Source: Nitrospira sp. UBA5698 (GTDB lineage Bacteria > Nitrospirota > Nitrospiria > Nitrospirales > Nitrospiraceae). Taken from it: a DNA stretch of 29,264 nt. The stretch lies in assembly GCA_002420115.1 (NCBI GenBank), contig DIHK01000001.1:19915-49178 (forward strand), read 5' to 3'. This document shows positions 24,106 to 29,264 of the stretch, piece after piece (within the stretch, counting starts at the first letter, position 1; each line of letters starts with the position of its first letter). The notes beneath the pieces are model-generated. The model did not search any database. It saw nothing but the letters and a program-made list of their open reading frames with translations, and was not told the DNA's origin. Both the position numbers and the translations under genes were made by a program.

Positions 24106-25500
24106 ATGGCGTTCGGTGTGCTGTCACGACAGTGGACGGTGTGGAGGGACGCTTGGCAGGCAGAATCGCGTCAGATGTCCGGCACGGTCGCTCCGAGTGG
24201 GCGTGCTGCAGAGTTTCTGCCGGCGGTCTTAGAAATCCAGCAAGTCCCTCCCTCGCCGATCGGTCGTGCGCTCATCTGGACGATCGCGGCAGCCTTCACT
24301 GCAGGGGTGTTGTGGGCCTCATTCGGCCGGATCGACATTATCGCCACGGCACAGGGCAAGATCATCCCCAGCGGCTACTCCAAGATCGTCCAACCCTATG
24401 AAACCGGCGTCATCGCTGCCATTCATGTGCAGGATGGACAGGCGGTGAAGCAAGGGGATCTGCTGATCGAGTTAGATGCGACGCTCAATCGCGCCGACCG
24501 TGATCGGGCCTCGAATGAACAGCAGGCAGCGAATGTGGATGCTGCTCGGCTACGGGCTCTCATTAAAGGCCAGCCCACCTTCGATGCTCCGGCTGATGCC
24601 GATCGCACGTATGTCCTGTTGCAGCAACAGTTGTTGCGTGATCAGCTCGCGGAGTACCAGGCCAAGGTAGCCGCAGCCCAGCACCTTGTCGATCAACGCC
24701 AGGCTGCGCTGGAGCAAACCAAAGAAAATATTGTCCGCTTAGAGGCGACGGTGCCGATGGAGGTGGAGCGTGCTGAGGCCTACAAGAAGTTGCTCGAACA
24801 TGAGGCCGTGACGAAGATGGATTTTCTCCAGGCTGAAGGGCAGCGGATCGACAAGGCTCAGGAATTGGCCGCACAGAAAAAGAAGTTAGCCCAAGATCGG
24901 GCGGCACTCGGGGAGGCGGAACAACACTATCGCGCCATGGTGTCGGAATTCCAACAGAACAAGCAGGCCGAGCTGTCGGTGTTGGAAACCAAGGCGGCCT
25001 CGCTCTCGCAAGAGGTGACGAAGGCAGGTCAAAAAGCTGGTCTGCAACGGCTGATATCCCCGATTGACGGAGTGGTGCAACAGCTCACAGTTCATACCGT
25101 CGGCGGTGTTGTGACGCCGGCTCAGCAGTTGCTCATCGTGGTGCCGCGTGAACATCCGGTGGAAGTTGAGGCGCAGGTTGAAAATAAGGATGTGGGTTTT
25201 GTGCAAGAAGGGCAGTCAGTCGAGATCAAGATTGAAACGTTTCCGTTTACCCTATACGGAACGATTCCAGGCCATGTCTTGACGGTGTCTCACGATGCCG
25301 CGCCTGTTGAAAAGGTCGGACTTGTCTATCTCACGAGAGTCAGCATGGACCGATCGACGGTCCACGTCGACGGCAAGAGGGTGAACCTGTCTCCGGGGAT
25401 GGCGGTCACGGTTGAGATCAAGACCGGCGAGAGACGGATCATTGAGTATCTGCTGAGCCCCTTGCTCAAATCGGCACAAGAGAGTCTGAGGGAGCGCTAA
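24106..25500 (+). CDS. HlyD-family membrane fusion protein (copy 2)
   Basis: 464 residues. A short cytoplasmic N-terminus (MAFGVLSRQWTVWRDAWQAE) precedes one membrane anchor at about 57-76 (LIWTIAAAFTAGVLWASFG). The first lipoyl half has IIPSGYSKIVQPYETGVI and GQAVKQGDLLIELDA (Asp124). A long coiled-coil hairpin follows from about 126 to 310, rich in Gln, Ala, Glu and Lys. The second lipoyl half starts SPIDGVVQQL, and the C-terminal beta-barrel ends GMAVTVEIKTGERRIIEYLL, typical of HlyD adaptors. It would link the ABC exporter to the TolC-like channel. It starts 115 bases after the exporter; the ribosome binding site (GAGGT) is modest. Confidence 0.95.
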   Translation: MAFGVLSRQWTVWRDAWQAESRQMSGTVAPSGRAAEFLPAVLEIQQVPPSPIGRALIWTIAAAFTAGVLWASFGRIDIIATAQGKIIPSGYSKIVQPYETGVIAAIHVQDGQAVKQGDLLIELDATLNRADRDRASNEQQAANVDAARLRALIKGQPTFDAPADADRTYVLLQQQLLRDQLAEYQAKVAAAQHLVDQRQAALEQTKENIVRLEATVPMEVERAEAYKKLLEHEAVTKMDFLQAEGQRIDKAQELAAQKKKLAQDRAALGEAEQHYRAMVSEFQQNKQAELSVLETKAASLSQEVTKAGQKAGLQRLISPIDGVVQQLTVHTVGGVVTPAQQLLIVVPREHPVEVEAQVENKDVGFVQEGQSVEIKIETFPFTLYGTIPGHVLTVSHDAAPVEKVGLVYLTRVSMDRSTVHVDGKRVNLSPGMAVTVEIKTGERRIIEYLLSPLLKSAQESLRER

Positions 25501-25575
25501 GAAAGAGTGCCAAATGTGAGGTGTCAGGGGTGAGGGGCAAGGGGGAGGAAGTGAAGCGTGAAACGTGAGAGGTGA
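25501..25575 (+). repeat. Purine-rich degenerate heptamer repeat
   Basis: The HlyD-TolC spacer is a G/A-rich tract with seven-base phasing (GTGTCAG, GGGTGAG, GGGCAAG, later GTGAAGC, GTGAAAC, GTGAGAG, GTGAATG). It is the same type of tract as 20532-20620. Its end supplies the GAGAGG ribosome binding site of the TolC-like gene. Confidence 0.55.
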
Positions 25576-26952
25576 ATGATGAAGGGAGAGAGGGGGGTAC
25601 AAGAGAAACCCTGTCTCAGTGAGCGACGTGGAGTGATGGCCGTCGTCATGCTCGCCCTCGTGGCCACGACGAGCCCGGCTTGGGGGAGGGATGAGGGGCC
25701 TTCTGGTCAGCCGATACCGTTGCCGACCCTCTCGTTGACGTTGCGCGACGCCTTGTCGGCCGCGGCAGACAATAACCCCGATGTGCTGCTGTACAAGGAA
25801 CGGGTTCACGAAGCGAAGGGCCAGGTGCAGACGCAGTTGGGAGCCTTGCTCCCCAATCTCTCCGCCGACGTTCGGCAGAGCAGGCGGACACAATTCCTTG
25901 GGACCATTGGTCTGTCTCCTGTGCGTACCGACCCCTTCAGCATTTTCGACACCCGGATCAGTGCGACCCAAAATCTGTTCAGTCTCAGCTTGATTCAGCG
26001 GTGGCGGGCTTCACGAGAATCCTTGCATATGACTGAACAGGAGGCGGAAGCCAAGAAGTTCGATACGATGGCCAGCGTAGCCCTGGCTTACATGGAAGGG
26101 CTGAAAGCCATGGCCTTGATCAAGGCGCATGAGTCGAATCAGCAGGTCATGAAGGAGTTACTTGGAACGATTCGACAGCGGCAGCGTGGAGGCCTGGCCA
26201 CCGGCCTCGATATTGTGCGGCTGGAAGCCCAAATGGCGGCGGAGCGGCAGCAGAGTTCCTCGGCAGGGTACGAGCTCGATCATGCCAAACTGAGCCTCAT
26301 CAATCTGCTCGCGTTACCGACGAATAGTTCCGTGGCGTTGACCGATCAGTGGCTCACGGATGTGCCGGAGCTTCCACTGTCGCAGAAGGTTGTCGAGGAC
26401 GCGCTCGGTCACCGTCCCGAGGTTCAGGCGCAATACACCCGCGTCCGTGCGTCCGAATTGACCTATGCCTCTATGACGGGGGAACGGGTGCCGTCCTTGG
26501 TGGCACAGGGCGATTATGGGCTCGTCGGCAACCGTTGGAATAACACCCTCGATACCTACAGTATGGCGTTGATTCTTCAGATTCCCATCTTCGATGGTGC
26601 GCAGCGGGAGGGGCGTATTGCGCAAGCGCGAAGCCAATGGCAACAAGAAGCACTTCGGATGAAGTCAGTGCTCAACCAGGTTACCATGGAAGTTCATGAT
26701 GCACTCGCGTCGATGACGGCGGCGAAGGAACAGGTGGGGATCGCTCAATCCGGTCTTCAGATGGCGACGAAGGAGCTCGATCTGGCTCGGGAACGCTATG
26801 CCGTCATCACTTCTGCCAGCCACTTTGAGTTGACGAATGGACTCTCGGCTGTCGCTCGCGCGCGAGAAAATCTTGTCAACGCCCTCTTTCAACTCAACGC
26901 CGCCCGTGTCAATCTGGCCCGCGCAACCGGAAGTCTGCAGGCATTGAATTAG
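25576..26952 (+). CDS. TolC-family outer membrane channel protein
   Basis: 458 residues from the first of two adjacent ATG codons (25576 and 25579), with GAGAGG just upstream. An ATG at 25636 would give a more conventional signal peptide (MAVVMLALVATTSPAWG). The mature protein has the two-fold outer-membrane efflux protein pattern: LTLRDALSAAADNNPDVLLY as the first helix, LRDALSAAADNNPDV echoed by VVEDALGHRPEVQAQYTRV in the second half, long Gln/Ala-rich helices, strand segments (LVAQGDYGLVGNRWNN) and a C-terminal LFQLNAARVNLARATGSLQ. It supplies the exit duct for the ABC-HlyD pair encoded just upstream and ends operon 2. Operon 1 has no equivalent gene. Confidence 0.93.
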   Translation: MMKGERGVQEKPCLSERRGVMAVVMLALVATTSPAWGRDEGPSGQPIPLPTLSLTLRDALSAAADNNPDVLLYKERVHEAKGQVQTQLGALLPNLSADVRQSRRTQFLGTIGLSPVRTDPFSIFDTRISATQNLFSLSLIQRWRASRESLHMTEQEAEAKKFDTMASVALAYMEGLKAMALIKAHESNQQVMKELLGTIRQRQRGGLATGLDIVRLEAQMAAERQQSSSAGYELDHAKLSLINLLALPTNSSVALTDQWLTDVPELPLSQKVVEDALGHRPEVQAQYTRVRASELTYASMTGERVPSLVAQGDYGLVGNRWNNTLDTYSMALILQIPIFDGAQREGRIAQARSQWQQEALRMKSVLNQVTMEVHDALASMTAAKEQVGIAQSGLQMATKELDLARERYAVITSASHFELTNGLSAVARARENLVNALFQLNAARVNLARATGSLQALN

Positions 26953-27148
26953 CCGATCCCTGTCTGATTATGGGCTCTGTATAGCGATGGATGTGAGGGG
27001 CCTGATGCGCCCGTTGCGGAAGAGTCCATTTCCAACGGCATCGTCAAGATCTGCTTCTGGTGGGGCACGGTATGTGTGCGTGAAGCAGCACCGGCAGCTT
27101 GATTGATCGACCTCCCAAGGAGGATAATTTAGAGGAGAGGGGTGGTCC

Positions 27149-28234
27149 ATGTCTGTATCGCGAGTTCGAGCGATGATTCTTACCGCCGGCATCGCCGCAC
27201 TGCTCCTCCATTTTCCTACTGAGGTCGCACAATATGTTCTGTCGCTTGTTCCTCATCAGCTATCGCCGCCCTTCGAGCTGGAAAATCTAGCGTCGTTAGC
27301 TCCTGGCACTGTCAGCGAATTCACACCTCGAGATTCCGATGAATCAGTGTGGAAGGCCGTCCTCACTCGGGTCTTTGGCATGGCGTTGATCGGAGTGCCG
27401 GTTTGGTATTTCTTGCAACGGCGAGAACGCGAGGAAGAGCTTCAGCGGCTCGACAAAGGCTGGGCCGCACGCTTACATGCGCGTAGCGAAGAGTTAATGG
27501 CCGTCAATGATGCGCTGGTCAGTGAGGTCTCGAAGCGAATTGATACGGAACAGTCTTTGGAAGCCAATCGGCGGGATCTTCGGTTGCTTGCGTCCCAACT
27601 GCTTCGTCTTCAAGAAGAGGAACGACGGCGAATCTCGCGTGATCTGCACGACGATATCAATCAACGACTGGCGCTCTTGTCGATCGACATCGAAATGTTG
27701 GAACGGCAGCTCTCACACGCGGCCGTCGGTACCGTCCGAACGATCCGGAGCATTCAGGATCGTATTGTCGAACTATCCGAAGGTGTGCGCCGTCTCGCCT
27801 ATCAGTTTCATCCGTCCATCCTGGATGATTTAGGTTTGTCCATCGCGCTCCGTCGCCTCATCGATGATTTTCAGGCCCGTACCGGTCTTGATGCCCGGTT
27901 CATCAGCAAAGACATCCCGCAGCACCTGGCGCAGGACGTGGTCACGTGCTTGTACCGTGTGACCCAGGAAGGGTTGGCAAATATTACTCGTCATGCCAGG
28001 GCAAGCACCGTGCAGGTTGAGCTGATGCGAGTGCGAGACGGACTGCAGCTTATGATACGGGATGATGGGGTTGGATTTGACATGAATCATGACGGTGGTC
28101 GGCGAGGAAGCCTCGGGTTATTGAGTATGAAGGAACGGGTCTCCTTAGTTGCCGGGTCGTTCACGATAGACTCGACACCGGGTGAAGGCACACGGATTTG
28201 TGCCTGGGTGCCGTTCAAACAGGAGCGCGCATGA
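27149..28234 (+). CDS. NarX/DegS-type sensor histidine kinase
   Basis: 361 residues, ATG 27149 after a GAGGAGAGGGG ribosome binding site. Two membrane segments (about 7-22 and 73-90) frame an extracytoplasmic loop of about 50 residues without Cys. A coiled coil (about 91-160) leads to the HisKA_3 dimerisation motif EEERRRISRDLHDDINQRL, with phospho-acceptor His167. The ATPase domain shows an N-box (TQEGLANITRHA), G1 (IRDDGVGFD) and G2 (GSLGLLSMKERV). The sensing loop is small and gives no hint of the signal. The stop overlaps the start of the response regulator (ATGA), so the two are translationally coupled and form a cognate pair. A short CCTCC-CAA-GGAGG hairpin lies 27-40 bases upstream of the start. 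Confidence 0.95.
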   Translation: MSVSRVRAMILTAGIAALLLHFPTEVAQYVLSLVPHQLSPPFELENLASLAPGTVSEFTPRDSDESVWKAVLTRVFGMALIGVPVWYFLQRREREEELQRLDKGWAARLHARSEELMAVNDALVSEVSKRIDTEQSLEANRRDLRLLASQLLRLQEEERRRISRDLHDDINQRLALLSIDIEMLERQLSHAAVGTVRTIRSIQDRIVELSEGVRRLAYQFHPSILDDLGLSIALRRLIDDFQARTGLDARFISKDIPQHLAQDVVTCLYRVTQEGLANITRHARASTVQVELMRVRDGLQLMIRDDGVGFDMNHDGGRRGSLGLLSMKERVSLVAGSFTIDSTPGEGTRICAWVPFKQERA

Positions 28235-28878
28235 GCAAGCCCCGGGTGCTCCTAGCCGATGATCATGCCTTAGTCCTGGAAGGATTCAAAAAGCTGCTCG
28301 AAGAGCATTGTCAGGTCGTAGGTTCCGTAGAAGATGGTCGGGCATTACTTGACGCGGCGAAACGTTTGCAGCCGGACATTGTGGTTCTGGATATTTCCAT
28401 GCCCAAACTGAACGGCCTTGATGCAGCGCGTCGGTTGCGAAAGATGATTCCCCAACCACGATTGATTTTTGTGACGGTTCATGCGGATCAGGACTATGTC
28501 ACTCAAGCCTTCAAGGCTGGCGCCTCAGCCTATCTGCTGAAGCGGTCGGCTGGATCGGAGCTGTTACAGGCCATTGATGCGGTGAAGAACGACAATTATT
28601 ACATCACGTCGTTGATTGCCAAGGATCTGGTCCAGGCCGCAATCGCCGACACGGCGTCGGGGGCCGACGGCCAGGACCGTCTGCCGATACGACAGCGAGA
28701 GATCTTGCAGCTGGTGGCGGAGGGGTTGACACTCAAGGAAATCGCGTCCACGCTGGGGCTCTCTCCCAAGACGGTCGAGTATCACAAGGCCAAGCTGATG
28801 GAGCAACTTGGCCTCCATACCACCGCTGAACTGACAAAGTACGCGCTTGCCCACGGTCTCACGTCCTCCTCCGAGTAG
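28231..28878 (+). CDS. NarL/LuxR-family response regulator
   Basis: 215 residues; ATG 28231 overlaps the kinase stop and has AGGAG ten bases upstream, so it is preferred to an earlier in-frame start inside the kinase gene. The receiver domain has the acidic pair Asp10-Asp11, phospho-acceptor Asp54 (VVLDISMPK), Thr82 and Lys104 (YLLKRSA). A linker leads to a LuxR-type helix-turn-helix (LPIRQREILQLVAEGLTLKE, then SPKTVEYHKAKLMEQLGL) at about 150-205. It is a transcription factor activated by phosphorylation. It ends 274 bases before the AmoC start on the same strand, which makes that promoter a candidate target by position. Confidence 0.95.
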   Translation: MSKPRVLLADDHALVLEGFKKLLEEHCQVVGSVEDGRALLDAAKRLQPDIVVLDISMPKLNGLDAARRLRKMIPQPRLIFVTVHADQDYVTQAFKAGASAYLLKRSAGSELLQAIDAVKNDNYYITSLIAKDLVQAAIADTASGADGQDRLPIRQREILQLVAEGLTLKEIASTLGLSPKTVEYHKAKLMEQLGLHTTAELTKYALAHGLTSSSE

Positions 28879-28939
28879 TAGTCTGCCTGGCTTCATTTCT
28901 TCGCTCATCTCTTCCAGTGGAATTTCCCTTGCGACTTTA

Positions 28940-28963
28940 GGCATGTGCCTCATGGCACAGGCC
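28940..28963 (+). terminator. Hairpin after the response regulator gene, upstream of amoC
   Basis: GGC-A-TGTGCC pairs with GGCACA-G-GCC around a TCAT loop, nine pairs with one mismatch. It begins 61 bases after the regulator stop. No T-run follows, so it is either a weak terminator or a binding or structural element in the amoC upstream region. Confidence 0.4.
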
Positions 28964-28997
28964 CTGGGATCTTGCTACAACTAACAGTAGGCTGACG

Positions 28998-29059
28998 ATG
29001 GATCCTACGAAAGGAGGTTTGTGGTGGCACCATATGGAGGAGACCTGAGTTTGTGGTGA
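28998..29059 (+). other. Possible short leader frames ahead of amoC
   Basis: A consensus AAGGAGG (29011-29017) is followed by GTG codons at 29021 and 29024 that open a 12-codon frame ending at 29059. An overlapping 16-codon frame starts at ATG 28998 (MDPTKGGLWWHHMEET). Neither resembles a known protein. The orphan ribosome binding site suggests a leader peptide or simply a purine-rich stretch. Confidence 0.25.
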
Positions 29060-29061
29060 TG

Positions 29062-29090
29062 TTGACACTTCGGATCGGGCCTTCGTCAAT
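29062..29090 (+). promoter_or_regulatory. Candidate promoter for amoC
   Basis: A perfect TTGACA (29062-29067) is followed after 17 bases by GTCAAT (29085-29090), which matches only three of six positions of TATAAT. A weak -10 would suit a promoter that needs an activator. It lies 62 bases before the AmoC start. Confidence 0.3.
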
Positions 29091-29152
29091 GGGCATGCCA
29101 TGTGGAACGTCTCGGCCTACAGATGCAAATGATCAAACGAGGAGGTCACATC

Positions 29153-29264
29153 ATGGCGGCATCAAGTGAGCGGGGCTATGACGTTTCGCAGTGGTACGAT
29201 TCGAAGCCGGTGAAGATCGGCTGGTTTTCGGTGTTGGCGATCGGGGGGTTTTGGGTGGTGGATC
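29153..29264 (+). CDS. amoC: Ammonia monooxygenase subunit C, N-terminal fragment (runs off window)
   Basis: ATG 29153 follows CGAGGAGGT (29138-29146), a strong ribosome binding site. The 37 visible codons encode an N-terminus containing SSERGYDVSQWYDSK and then KIGWFSVLAIGGFWVV. This matches the pattern I know from AmoC (RGYD-S-WYDSK, a short basic stretch, then the first membrane helix ending FWV). AmoC is a membrane subunit of the copper-dependent monooxygenase that oxidises ammonia to hydroxylamine. The product is truncated by the window end, so amoA and amoB cannot be seen, and this could also be a stand-alone amoC copy. A related copper monooxygenase subunit (PmoC type) is the main alternative. 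Confidence 0.78.
   Translation, partial: MAASSERGYDVSQWYDSKPVKIGWFSVLAIGGFWVVD

Overview
This window most likely comes from a Nitrospira-type bacterium, and its right edge suggests a complete ammonia oxidiser (comammox). The last 112 bases start a gene whose first 37 residues read like the N-terminus of AmoC, the ammonia monooxygenase membrane subunit. A 126-base palindromic intergenic repeat and a PEP-CTERM (exosortase substrate) protein also fit Nitrospira. The genus call is inference from memory of these families; no search was run.

Layout. Bases 1-1392 hold the end of a probable methyltransferase gene, a well-supported 58-residue small gene and a doubtful 35-residue one. Bases 1393-5040 are type I secretion operon 1: an ABC exporter, an HlyD-like adaptor and a small exported protein that may have an OB fold. 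Bases 5041-8644 are a sparse accessory stretch with a PEP-CTERM protein, a four-helix membrane protein, the palindromic repeat, a hypothetical gene on the minus strand and a small winged-helix protein. Bases 8645-20525 are a two-gene unit behind a good sigma70-type promoter: a 342-residue exported protein, then a 3616-residue RTX protein with an N-terminal lipase-like domain, two cadherin-like domains and many calcium-binding repeats. A MazEF-type toxin-antitoxin pair follows on the minus strand with its own promoter and palindromic operator. Next to that promoter lies a 41-codon relic of a second RTX gene. Bases 21807-26952 are type I secretion operon 2 (ABC exporter, HlyD adaptor, TolC-like channel). 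Bases 27149-28878 encode a NarX/DegS-type kinase and a NarL-type regulator, and amoC starts at 29153.

How the parts fit. Operon 2 looks fully competent and lies beside the giant RTX gene, its probable cargo. Operon 1 is a paralogue: its ABC protein has the same length and residue numbering but has lost the Q-loop Gln, one signature Gly and the H-loop His, and its HlyD has two in-frame deletions (139 and 15 residues) that remove the coiled-coil hairpin normally contacting TolC. The reading frames remain open. The paralogue is therefore either decaying or was remodelled, for example into the degenerate half of a heterodimeric exporter. The RTX relic and a matching 50-base leader before both ABC genes show that the locus arose by duplication. 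The kinase-regulator pair directly upstream of amoC on the same strand is a candidate regulator of ammonia oxidation, by position only.
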